Shown in pieces: positions 34,596-42,793 of a stretch of DNA of 64,000 bases. The stretch covers positions 372,001 to 436,000 of the forward strand of contig JAXLUN010000001.1 in the NCBI GenBank assembly GCA_046329535.1, read 5' to 3'. Numbering within the stretch: the first letter of the stretch is position 1; the number at the start of each line of letters is the position of its first letter. Source of the DNA: Bog-950 sp046329535. Lineage in GTDB: Bacteria; Bacteroidota; Bacteroidia; Chitinophagales; LD1. The notes under the pieces were generated by a model. It worked only from the letters and a program-made list of their open reading frames with translations, was not told the DNA's origin and made no database searches. The position numbers and the translations under genes are program-made.

Positions 34596-35321
34596 TTATC
34601 GGGCAATGGCAATCAGTTCCAGTTCAACTACCATCGCTTTATCGGGTGGCACGGAGGCGCTGCCGGCCTGGTAGCCGCTGCTGCCGTAAGCCAGTGCTGC
34701 CGGTATAAATAATTTCCATTTGGCGCCTACGGGCATTAATTGCAGGGCCTCTGTGTAGGCGGGCAAACATCTGTCTACCGGCATTTGTACGGGTTTGCCC
34801 CGCTGTACGGAACTGTCGAACACCGTGCCGTCTATAAAGATGGCGTGGTAGTGCAGGGTTACAATATCGGTAGCGGTGGGTATATCACCGCTGGCATCTT
34901 TTATAACCTGATACTGCAAGCCGCTGGGCAGGGTAATTACGCCCGGTTTGTTTTTGTTTTGGCTCAGGAAGGTGTCTTCCTCTGCCCGGTTGGCGGCCAC
35001 TTGTTGTTCCAGCAATTTTTTAAAATGCTCATTCACCATTTCAATGGTCTGCCCCGGTGGCAGCAGGGTTGGCTGATGGCTCAAATAATCTTGTATGGCC
35101 TGTGCCAGCAAGGCTGTGTTTACCGTATGGGCACCGTTTTGCTGCAGGGTGCGGGCTATATTTATACCCAGCGCATAGCTTACCGTATCGGTATAGTTGT
35201 TTAACGTGGTGGCAGCGGTTGCCGGTTGTTTATGGGCCGTGTTAGCAGCCTGACGGTTCTCTTTGTTGCAAGAAGCCAGTATAAAAAGCAAACCGATGAG
35301 CCAGCTGGTTTTATTTTTCAT
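34596..35321 (-). CDS. FKBP-type peptidyl-prolyl isomerase, lipoprotein
   Basis: The product is 241 aa with a lipoprotein signal (LFILASC-NK, Cys18). Residues ~45-125 resemble the FKBP N-terminal dimerisation region (DTVSYALGINIARTLQ). Residues ~135-240 are the FKBP catalytic domain: VTLHYHAIFIDGTVFDSS, PVGAKWKLFIPAALAYGS and VELELIAI. It should catalyse proline isomerisation of exported proteins, like other Mip/FkpA-type foldases. It sits between the ASST-like pair and the DUF1566 gene in one operon, which suggests folding of those partners or of T9SS cargo. Confidence 0.9.
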   Translation of the reverse strand: MKNKTSWLIGLLFILASCNKENRQAANTAHKQPATAATTLNNYTDTVSYALGINIARTLQQNGAHTVNTALLAQAIQDYLSHQPTLLPPGQTIEMVNEHFKKLLEQQVAANRAEEDTFLSQNKNKPGVITLPSGLQYQVIKDASGDIPTATDIVTLHYHAIFIDGTVFDSSVQRGKPVQMPVDRCLPAYTEALQLMPVGAKWKLFIPAALAYGSSGYQAGSASVPPDKAMVVELELIAIAR

Positions 35322-35334
35322 AACCTAAAGGTGT

Positions 35335-36570
35335 TTAAAATCTCTTTTGAACAAACTGTTTCATGTCTTCTTTACTAACTCGATTGACACGGTACAAGCC
35401 CGGAATAGTTGTTTGACTCAAATCCGGATACCATTTCCACACCACTTCTTTTTGGCGGGTTACTTCCAAAACAACACTCTTTTGAGTGGTATCGTTGCTG
35501 GGAGTATCTACCGAGATGAGAGTATTGCCATTTGGCAGGCGTTGGGCATGGCCGCCATAATCGCCAAACATGGCTTGTGGCGGTGTGGCGGTGTATTCCC
35601 ATTCTACCTGTTTAGTGAGCGGATTTATCTCCACTACTTTGGAGTATTTGGTATGCGCACTATCGGGCAGGGTACATTGGTTTACATACATCAGTATATT
35701 GCCATTAGCTAACATACGCGGGCTGTGTTGCCCATGCCCGTTGGCTTCGGGCTGAAAATAAAACCACAGTATTTCAAAGGTGTTGGGGTCCATAATAAAA
35801 CTCATATCAAAATACATTTCACCCAGTAACAGATTGCCGGCTCTAAAAGCAGGATTAGTTTTCTCGTACGGGTTATGAGGCAGCGGTTGAATGGAATTGA
35901 AATGAAAATATTCACGTCCTATTCGGGTAAGTGTATCGGCATAATACGGGTTTCTGTTTTGGGCAATCAGCTTTTGTAAGTCAGCGAGATATTGATAAGA
36001 ACTCCAGTAACCAAGTATCGTTCCGTTTCGGGCTATGTGATACATCCGGTCAAAACGCAACATGCCGGGCCGGTCAATGGCATTCAGATGATAATAAAAG
36101 GAACTAACAGCCGAATCGCTAAAAGGCGTATTTACCAGAGACTTTTGCTTTGGTACCGGCATAGGATCCATTTCTGATGAAAGGAAAAATATGCTGCTAT
36201 CCGGGGCAATAAATATTTCGTGATGCACCCCTTTATGTTGAAAATCGGGCGTTCGCCAAACGGTGGTAAGGTCAGAAGTAAAGAGCTGTAAATGGTCTTC
36301 CACTCCGGCCACAATAGTTCCGTTTTGAAAATAAGCACACTGCTCACCGGGATAAGCAGCCAGCAGCACACCATTCATGCCGTAGATATCGCCATCCTTC
36401 AAGTTATACCCGTCAAAAACTTTGCTCTTATCGTAGACCGTTATTGACCCGCAAACTTTTACAGGCGCTACTAATTTACTTCGCACTTCACGTTTGCAGC
36501 TATCAGTTAAAACTAATAAGCAGATATACATGACCCAATTTGCCTTCGCCCAATTCATCTTAAAACTCAT
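35335..36570 (-). CDS. Arylsulfotransferase-like lipoprotein (ASST family, copy 1)
   Basis: The product is 411 aa from ATG 36570; ATG 36558 is an alternative that removes the overlap. Lipoprotein signal: LVLTDSC-KREV. The body is a PQQ-like beta-propeller with ASST-type His motifs: GVHHEIFIAPDSSIFFL, EYFHFNSIQPLPHNP, GHGQHSPRMLANGNILM and AQRLPNGNTLISVD. ASST enzymes move sulfate between phenolic compounds in the periplasm using a catalytic His, but many Bacteroidota homologues are uncharacterised. It is a tandem duplicate of the next gene upstream (overlap 11 bases). This is a family-level assignment; catalysis is unproven. Confidence 0.72.
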   Translation of the reverse strand: MSFKMNWAKANWVMYICLLVLTDSCKREVRSKLVAPVKVCGSITVYDKSKVFDGYNLKDGDIYGMNGVLLAAYPGEQCAYFQNGTIVAGVEDHLQLFTSDLTTVWRTPDFQHKGVHHEIFIAPDSSIFFLSSEMDPMPVPKQKSLVNTPFSDSAVSSFYYHLNAIDRPGMLRFDRMYHIARNGTILGYWSSYQYLADLQKLIAQNRNPYYADTLTRIGREYFHFNSIQPLPHNPYEKTNPAFRAGNLLLGEMYFDMSFIMDPNTFEILWFYFQPEANGHGQHSPRMLANGNILMYVNQCTLPDSAHTKYSKVVEINPLTKQVEWEYTATPPQAMFGDYGGHAQRLPNGNTLISVDTPSNDTTQKSVVLEVTRQKEVVWKWYPDLSQTTIPGLYRVNRVSKEDMKQFVQKRF

Positions 36571-37828
36571 GTTTAATAAATTGTTCCATTTCTTTTTTAG
36601 AAACGCGCGTTACCCGATACAAATCCGGGTCGTCTAACTGATGAATATCGGGTGTCCATTTCCATACCATTTCTTTATCGGGTGTAACCTCAAAGGCCCA
36701 ATTGTTTTGCAGGCTATCGGGGTCGTTAGGTCGCCAGGAACCAACGGTTATCAGGGTATTGCCATTAGGTAAACGTTGAGCGCTGCCTTCATACGGAGTA
36801 TTAAAATCGTGCGGCTTAGGCGCTACATATTCCCATTCAATTGTTTTAGTTACGGGGTTCAGGTCAATTACTTTCGAGTACTTGGTGCCATCGGCTAAAG
36901 TACATTGGTTCACTATCATGGTAATTAATCCGTTGGGCTGCATGCGGGCCGTGTGCTGACCATGCCCGTTCATTTCTTGCTGAAAATACGACCAAACTAT
37001 TTCATAATTGTCGGGGGTCATGATAAACACCATATCAAAATACATATCGCTCAGCAGCAAATTACCGGCTTTAAATTCCGGATGAGTTTTTTCAAACGGA
37101 TTATGCGGCAAGGTTTGAATGGAGTTGAAGTGAAAATACTCGGCTACCTTACGCGGTAGTGAATCACAATAAACAGCCGAACGGGGCGAGGAGGTAATTA
37201 TCTTTTTAAGGGCATCCAGTTGCTCAAAACTGTTCCAGCGTGAAAGTATTTTACCGCTGCGCGAAATATGATACATCACATCAAACCTTAGCGAATCAAA
37301 TCGTACCGGTCCGTTGATATAAAACGGGTGAATATCATCGGAGTGAACGAAGCCTTTTCCACCGGGGTTGCGTAAGGAAATTACCTTTTCAATTTTTGCC
37401 CCATAGCTTAGCGTAAGAGGCTGTATATCCGAAGAGAAAAAATATACTGAACTATCCGGTGCAATACAAATATCATGGTGCACGCCTTCCTCGTGAAACG
37501 AAGGAGTTCTCCATAAAGGCGATAAATCTTTATGGTACATAAACAGGTAATCTAACTCAATACCCGAAACAATGTCGCCATTGCTGTAATACCGGCATTC
37601 CTGCCCCGGGTATGAAAGCACATGCCGCCCCAGCATATCGTAAATGCCGCAGCCGTTAACCAGGTTGTAACCATCAAAGGTTTTGTCGGCATTATACAGG
37701 CCAAGTATTCCGTTGGCCAATGGCTCCACTACTAATTTGTTTTTTACCTCTCGTTTACAAGATGCACCTGCAAGCAGGAAGGTGATGCAAACTAAAATTT
37801 GAGTTATTCTTGTGTTGTGAATCATCAT
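36560..37828 (-). CDS. Arylsulfotransferase-like lipoprotein (ASST family, copy 2)
   Basis: The product is 422 aa with a lipoprotein signal (FLLAGASC-KREV). It shares with copy 1 GVHHDICIAPDSS, EYFHFNSIQTLPHNPFEKT, GHGQHTARMQPNG and AQRLPNGNTLITVG. Both copies open with SCKREV(R/K)(S/N)KLV, so duplication was recent enough to keep the lipobox region. It is first in a four-gene envelope operon (copy 2, copy 1, FKBP, DUF1566). Its ATG at 37828 lies inside the 5' end of the divergent hydroxylase gene, so its promoter must be inside that coding region. Confidence 0.72.
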   Translation of the reverse strand: MMIHNTRITQILVCITFLLAGASCKREVKNKLVVEPLANGILGLYNADKTFDGYNLVNGCGIYDMLGRHVLSYPGQECRYYSNGDIVSGIELDYLFMYHKDLSPLWRTPSFHEEGVHHDICIAPDSSVYFFSSDIQPLTLSYGAKIEKVISLRNPGGKGFVHSDDIHPFYINGPVRFDSLRFDVMYHISRSGKILSRWNSFEQLDALKKIITSSPRSAVYCDSLPRKVAEYFHFNSIQTLPHNPFEKTHPEFKAGNLLLSDMYFDMVFIMTPDNYEIVWSYFQQEMNGHGQHTARMQPNGLITMIVNQCTLADGTKYSKVIDLNPVTKTIEWEYVAPKPHDFNTPYEGSAQRLPNGNTLITVGSWRPNDPDSLQNNWAFEVTPDKEMVWKWTPDIHQLDDPDLYRVTRVSKKEMEQFIKHEF

Positions 37829-38587
37829 TCAGGGGATAAAGAAAATCTAATTTTCAATTTACGCAGTCGTGAATATCATGGCTCGCTTCCGCTGTTTTAT
37901 TCCGCGGATGATTTTCCTGAACTAAATGTGCTTAAAAACAACTGGCAGACCATTTTCCGAGAGATACAAGACTACGAGAGTAAATATGGAAGCATATCCG
38001 GAATTAACACGCTCTCTCCTCCCGGGTTAAGCAGCACCAATGCCTGGAACAACATTTATCTCGAAAATTTTCTGTGGCAGTTTCATGCTAATCGTAAGTA
38101 TTTTCCGGAAACCTGTAAGGTGCTGGCACAAATCCCCGGCTGTACCTTAGCGGTTATCACCGTGCTTTCACCGCACGGTTCCATTGAGCCACACTATGGC
38201 GATACGAATGCTGTTATTCGCTGCCATTTGGGGTTGCAAATACCAGCCCCCTATCCGGCATGCGGTATCCGGGTAGGCAATCAAGAGCAAGGCTGGAAAA
38301 ACGGTGAGTTGACGGTTTTTTCTGAAGCACATTATCATCATGTATGGAACCGAACGAACGAAAAAAGATATCTGTTGGTTGTAGATATTGTTCATCCGAA
38401 ATGGAGTCGGGAAAAAGAATGGATTTGTGCCCGGGTGCTGGGTGCACAGAGCTATATATTTTTTGAAAAAAGAATACCGTTCCTGCAAAAACTGCCCTAT
38501 TCTTTATTGGCTCCTATTCATTTTATTTTCTCACTTATTTGGCGGGTTTACCTGCCGATTCAGCGAAAAATGGGTTTCCTATATTAA
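37817..38587 (+). CDS. Aspartyl/asparaginyl beta-hydroxylase-like oxygenase (copy 2)
   Basis: No ATG exists near the start; GTG 37817 gives 256 aa that align with copy 1 from DKENLIFNLRS onward, while TTG 37799 is a longer option. Iron and cosubstrate motifs are PHYGDTNAVIRCHLGLQIP, GWKNGELTVFSEAHYHHVWN and EKRYLLVVDI. The membrane-like tail ends WRVYLPIQRKMGFL as in copy 1 at 22116-22865. It reads divergently from the ASST operon with overlapping 5' ends (37817-37828), so expression of the two sides must interfere or be co-regulated. It is visibly GC-richer than copy 1. Confidence 0.82.
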   Translation: MNHHSGDKENLIFNLRSREYHGSLPLFYSADDFPELNVLKNNWQTIFREIQDYESKYGSISGINTLSPPGLSSTNAWNNIYLENFLWQFHANRKYFPETCKVLAQIPGCTLAVITVLSPHGSIEPHYGDTNAVIRCHLGLQIPAPYPACGIRVGNQEQGWKNGELTVFSEAHYHHVWNRTNEKRYLLVVDIVHPKWSREKEWICARVLGAQSYIFFEKRIPFLQKLPYSLLAPIHFIFSLIWRVYLPIQRKMGFLY

Positions 38588-38607
38588 CAGGCAGTAACGC
38601 GTTTGTT

Positions 38608-39684
38608 TTAAAACGAAAACATAATTTTCCGCTCTTTCACAATATAGTATACCCCCAGCAACACCTCTGGTACAAAATAAGATAAGTGAAGAAATACAGT
38701 GAACCGCGCGTAACTTTGTAAAGCCACAGAATCGGGTGTGAGGCCAAACTGCATTGCGGATAGTATCAAGGCCGAATAAATACCATAATGTAATACACCT
38801 ATATTTCCCGGGGCCGAAGGTATTACGGAGATAATCATCATGCTTAACGCAATTAAATAAACACTGTATAGGCCGGCTACCGGGGCTGCTATATTAGCCA
38901 CCTTAAATAGGAAAAAAAATTGTAGCATATTCAGCGATATCATAATGAACCCAAGAGCTATATAAGGGCCTAGTTTTCTACTTTGTTTCAGTTGACTGAT
39001 TTGGTGTTTTACATACCAGTACATACGATATAAAAAGCGGCCCGTCTTTTTAAAGAGCAGGATAAATAGCCATAATTTTTTTTCGAGTGACCTGTGTTTT
39101 TGGACGATGTAGTAAATAATGGCAACAACAATAACTACTAAAGCTGTATTGATAAGTGCGTATAGAATATAATGGCTCTTATAAGGCATTGCTAAAAGCA
39201 GTGCCGCTGTTAGAAAAACAAAAATCTGAGCATCAATCCATTTTTCGGTAAAAACAACAGACAATGCCAGCGGAAATGGAATCTGATGTTTTTTACTAAA
39301 GTACCAAGCTCTTGCTCCTTCGCCCAAGTTTCCGGGAAGAATGGAGTTGTAAAAATTCCCTATAACCAATGCAGTATAAGCTTGTATTTTACCCGTAACA
39401 ACTTTTTCGTTCTGCCAAATAAAGCAGGTACGTACAGATTGAATCCAAACAGCGGCTGCAAATGAGAGAACAGATGCTGCAAAAAACAGCCACTCCTCAA
39501 TGGTTAATGCCAGGCTTTCCCATTTTAAGCCGCTGTTATGTAGTGTAAGCCATAGCAAAACAGCACTGATAGTAAATCCGAAAAGTGTACGAAAGTTAGC
39601 ATTGCTTCGACATCCGTTAACCACAGTAAAGGCCCCTTTTTTGAAAACTTCCAGTGCTACTTTCAAAATTTCCTTGCTGTTCAT
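38608..39684 (-). CDS. Flippase-like membrane protein (LPG synthase TM region / UPF0104 family)
   Basis: The likely start is ATG 39682-39684 (MNSKEILKVALEVFKK), giving 358 aa; the open frame extends to 39846 but the extra 54 residues have no family character and would run into the next gene. About eight helices. Family motifs: NLGEGARAWYFSKKH and IPSAPGNIGVLHYGIYSA, as in AglD/MprF-type integral membrane domains. Members move or assemble lipid-linked substrates, or accompany glycosyltransferases. There is no catalytic aminoacyl-transfer domain. It is divergent from the radical SAM operon with 118 bases between starts. Confidence 0.78.
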   Translation of the reverse strand: MNSKEILKVALEVFKKGAFTVVNGCRSNANFRTLFGFTISAVLLWLTLHNSGLKWESLALTIEEWLFFAASVLSFAAAVWIQSVRTCFIWQNEKVVTGKIQAYTALVIGNFYNSILPGNLGEGARAWYFSKKHQIPFPLALSVVFTEKWIDAQIFVFLTAALLLAMPYKSHYILYALINTALVVIVVAIIYYIVQKHRSLEKKLWLFILLFKKTGRFLYRMYWYVKHQISQLKQSRKLGPYIALGFIMISLNMLQFFFLFKVANIAAPVAGLYSVYLIALSMMIISVIPSAPGNIGVLHYGIYSALILSAMQFGLTPDSVALQSYARFTVFLHLSYFVPEVLLGVYYIVKERKIMFSF

Positions 39685-39802
39685 AAACGAATCTATATAA
39701 TGAGCAAAATAAAAATATTGCTGATTACTATTGGGTCGATGTTTTTTTAAAACAATCATTATTCGTTCGTTGCCTTTTAAGTTAGTTGTGTAAATTAGTG
39801 CC

Positions 39803-41359
39803 GTGGCAGAAAATACTAATTCCTCATTCCGTATATGTCTAATCAATCCCCCTGTTATCGGGATTCTTGAACCATGGTATGATACCCCTGATTTCGGTCG
39901 AGTTGGTTTAGCTTATCTGGCGGGGTATCTTCGCAAGCATACTGAATTTTCCATTCAGATTATTGATGCCAAGTTGGAGCGGCTTAGCTTCGAAGACGTC
40001 CTTCAACGGCTGATTCATTTTAATCCCAATGTAATAGGATATACCGCCTATACCAATGAAATAAAACCAGCTGCATATATGGCTGCTTTAGCTAAGCGAC
40101 ATTTACCTCATGTGGTTAATGTAATTGGCGGAGTGCATGTAACTGCACTACCCAAAGAAACTCTTCTTGAATTTAACTCATTTGACATAGGTGTGGTTGG
40201 TGAAGGAGAGATGACATTTTATGAATTGTGTTCCGCTATTTATTCGGGAGATAGTTATTCTCGTATTAAGGGAGTTGTTTACAGAGAGGATACGGAACTT
40301 AAACAAAATCCACCACGTCAGCGAATTGCTGATCAGGATAGTATCCCGTTTCCCGCATGGGATTTATTGCCAGCGGCCGAAACATATTATGTTCAGTCGG
40401 AGCGAGGTTGCCCTTTCAGTTGCATTTTTTGTATGAACCCCAATGGCAAAGTTGCTCGCAAGCGTAGTGTTCAAAATATGATGGATGAATTGAATTGGAT
40501 CATTAAAGAGTTTAAGCCTAAGCGAATAAGTTTTGGTGACGAACTTTTTAGTGTAGACATGCCACGTACACGCCAGTTGCTGGATGCCATGATTGAAAAT
40601 AGAATTGGCGAAGAGGTAGCGTGGGATGTTCAAACGCATGTGCATTTTGTAGATGCAGCTATGTTCGAGCAGTTTAAAAAAGCTAATGTGGAACGTGTGG
40701 AGTTGGGTATTGAAACCGGGGATGAAGAATCGCTCCGTAAAATGGGTAAAGGAACCAATCTCGAAAAAATTATGGCTGCCTGTGATGCCGCAAAAGCCGA
40801 AGGCGTGAAAATTGGTACCTTCTTTCTGCTGGGGCAACCTAATGAGAGTATGAAAAGCATAGCCGCTACAGTTAATCTAGCTATTAAATTAAACCCTGAT
40901 TTGCCTATGTTTGGCTTAATGACTCCTTACCCGGGAACCGAAGTAGCAAAGATGGCGGCTAAGGGCGAAGGCGGCTACAAATTGCTCACTACAAATTGGG
41001 ATGAATACAATAAACAAATTGGAGGGGCTATGGAGTTTGCAAATTTAACTCGTAGACAAATAGAATGGATACAGATAAAAGCCTACGTTAAAGTTTATTT
41101 ATACAATAATCGTTTTTTAGACTTTGCTAAATTTGTATGGCAATACAGAATAGGTGCTTGGGAAGTATTGAAAAAAGTAATTTTGCGAAGAAGTTCCTTG
41201 CAAGATCATTTAGACAGAAAACCTTCAGATTATGAGCAAATGATAGCCGGAACTTATTCTGTAGCCATCAACACCTTGATAGAAGCGCGCGATAATTGGA
41301 ATACGTATCAACATCAGGAATCAAAAAGGTTAAAATTGGAAGGGCAGGATATTAAATAG
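39803..41359 (+). CDS. B12-binding-domain radical SAM protein (type 3)
   Basis: The start is GTG 39803. The product is 518 aa. B12-binding domain motifs are GRVGLAYLAGYLRKHTE, IGYTAYTNEI, IGGVHVTALPKETL and VVGEGEMTFYEL. The radical SAM motif is RGCPFSCIFC (Cys203, 207, 210), followed by FGDELFSVDM and GTFFLLGQPNESM. Unlike the pair at 10438 and 29534 it lacks the hydrophobic tail, and ends in a charged ~70-residue region. It is not a close copy of the next gene. The two form the head of an operon with the membrane cassettes, so they may modify the glycan or lipid those cassettes handle. Confidence 0.85.
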   Translation: MAENTNSSFRICLINPPVIGILEPWYDTPDFGRVGLAYLAGYLRKHTEFSIQIIDAKLERLSFEDVLQRLIHFNPNVIGYTAYTNEIKPAAYMAALAKRHLPHVVNVIGGVHVTALPKETLLEFNSFDIGVVGEGEMTFYELCSAIYSGDSYSRIKGVVYREDTELKQNPPRQRIADQDSIPFPAWDLLPAAETYYVQSERGCPFSCIFCMNPNGKVARKRSVQNMMDELNWIIKEFKPKRISFGDELFSVDMPRTRQLLDAMIENRIGEEVAWDVQTHVHFVDAAMFEQFKKANVERVELGIETGDEESLRKMGKGTNLEKIMAACDAAKAEGVKIGTFFLLGQPNESMKSIAATVNLAIKLNPDLPMFGLMTPYPGTEVAKMAAKGEGGYKLLTTNWDEYNKQIGGAMEFANLTRRQIEWIQIKAYVKVYLYNNRFLDFAKFVWQYRIGAWEVLKKVILRRSSLQDHLDRKPSDYEQMIAGTYSVAINTLIEARDNWNTYQHQESKRLKLEGQDIK

Positions 41360-41365
41360 AGAAGC

Positions 41366-42793
41366 ATGAACAACAGAGTTTTGGTATTGAATCTTCCTCA
41401 TTCAGAGCAAATAACACGTAGGTATATGTGTTCCTATTCTTCGCCTGAAAGTTTAATGCCACCTGTCGAACTAATATCATGCGCTGCTGTTGCGCGCGAA
41501 TGGCATCAGGCAGAAGTAAAGTTAATTGATGCCATTGCTGAAAAACTCTCAGTTATTGATACTCTTTCAGAAATTAAAAAGTTTCAACCACATGTAATAA
41601 TTGGGCTTACCGGGTTTGAATGTTATGAAGAGGATATGGATACGGTGAGTGAGTTGAAACAACATTTACCAGAAAGTAATTTTGTTTTGTTCGGCCATTA
41701 TGCTACTAACTTTCCTAAAGAAACTCTCGAGCATTCAAAAACAGATTTTGTTATTCTTGGTGAACCCGAATTGGTGCTGAACGATTTATTAAAATCAATT
41801 CTCAATAATGAAGAATTTAAAACTGTAAACGGAATTGCGTATTTGCAAAAAGGAGAAATTATTAAGCAAGGTGATGCAGGAAGAATAAGAGATCCCAATG
41901 AATTGCCGGTGCCAGCTTATAATTTATTGCCGCTACATAAATATGGCGAGCCGCTGATGGCGCATCCTTACGGAATGATTCAAACTGTGCGCGGTTGCCC
42001 TTATCAATGCAACTACTGCGTAAAATCTTATGGCACAAAACTAGCTCAGCTTAGCACCGCACGTGTTATTTATGAGATAAAACAATGGATAGAATTGCAA
42101 GGGGTAAAATCGATTCGGTTTATTGACGATACGTTTACACTCAACAAGCAACGAGTGATTGAGATTTGCAAAGCCATTATTGAAAACGATATTAAAGTTG
42201 AGTGGGCGTGCCTAAGCCGCACCGACAATTTGGATTTGGAATTGCTGACTTGGATGAAAAGATCGGGGTGTAAGCGAATTTATTTTGGTATGGAAAGTGG
42301 CAGTCAAAGAATGCTGGACATCTATCAGAAGAATGTAAAAATTGAAGATGCTTTGTCAACCTTACATCTTTGTCGGGAAGTAGGAATTGAAACTGCCGCT
42401 TTTTTTATGAGTGGTCACCCTAGAGAAACTGAAAGAGATTTCGAAGAAACATTAGCATTTGCCAAAGCAGCGAAATTAAATTACGCATCCTTTAATCCAC
42501 TTACCCCTTATCCAGGTACAGGCTTGTTTGAGGAGATGAAATCACAGTTATATTTTTCGATTTACCCTTACAAAAATGAATGGAAAGATGAGATGGTTTA
42601 TAAAAATTTTGACCGGAGGAAGCAGCTTTTTTATAAAGGGTTTTATATGCGCTTCAGTTATTTTCGAAACAATATTGCTACACTAAAAAATAATTTTCGA
42701 GAAGTGGTTAACATCGGATTTGGCTTGTTGCGCTACTTGTGGTTGGATAAACGTTTTGCCATTTCAGGGTTAAAAGGAGTTGCAGATAAATAA
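41366..42793 (+). CDS. B12-binding-domain radical SAM protein (type 4)
   Basis: The product is 475 aa. The N-terminal B12-binding-like domain starts NRVLVLNLPHSEQ and keeps GLTGFECYEEDMD and LGEPELVLNDLL; it opens with an unusual Cys/Ser-rich strip (YMCSYSSPESLMPP). The cluster motif is RGCPYQCNYC (Cys211, 215, 218), then RFIDDTFTLNK and IYFGMESGSQRML. It is separated from the type 3 gene by six bases, and its TAA overlaps the next ATG by one base (TAATG). It is likely a methyltransferase- or mutase-type enzyme; the substrate is unknown. Confidence 0.85.
   Translation: MNNRVLVLNLPHSEQITRRYMCSYSSPESLMPPVELISCAAVAREWHQAEVKLIDAIAEKLSVIDTLSEIKKFQPHVIIGLTGFECYEEDMDTVSELKQHLPESNFVLFGHYATNFPKETLEHSKTDFVILGEPELVLNDLLKSILNNEEFKTVNGIAYLQKGEIIKQGDAGRIRDPNELPVPAYNLLPLHKYGEPLMAHPYGMIQTVRGCPYQCNYCVKSYGTKLAQLSTARVIYEIKQWIELQGVKSIRFIDDTFTLNKQRVIEICKAIIENDIKVEWACLSRTDNLDLELLTWMKRSGCKRIYFGMESGSQRMLDIYQKNVKIEDALSTLHLCREVGIETAAFFMSGHPRETERDFEETLAFAKAAKLNYASFNPLTPYPGTGLFEEMKSQLYFSIYPYKNEWKDEMVYKNFDRRKQLFYKGFYMRFSYFRNNIATLKNNFREVVNIGFGLLRYLWLDKRFAISGLKGVADK

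Noticed and set aside
38605..38614. GTTTTAAAAC palindrome between convergent genes
   Set aside because: Only AT-rich symmetry with no stable stem; expected by chance in this composition.
38608..39846. Long N-terminal extension (54 aa) of the flippase-like protein
   Set aside because: The extension overlaps the start of the divergent radical SAM gene and lacks family character; ATG 39684 fits the membrane core.
41698..41898. Reverse-strand frames inside the radical SAM, SGNH and FKBP genes
   Set aside because: They are shadows of well-supported genes with family motifs on the other strand.
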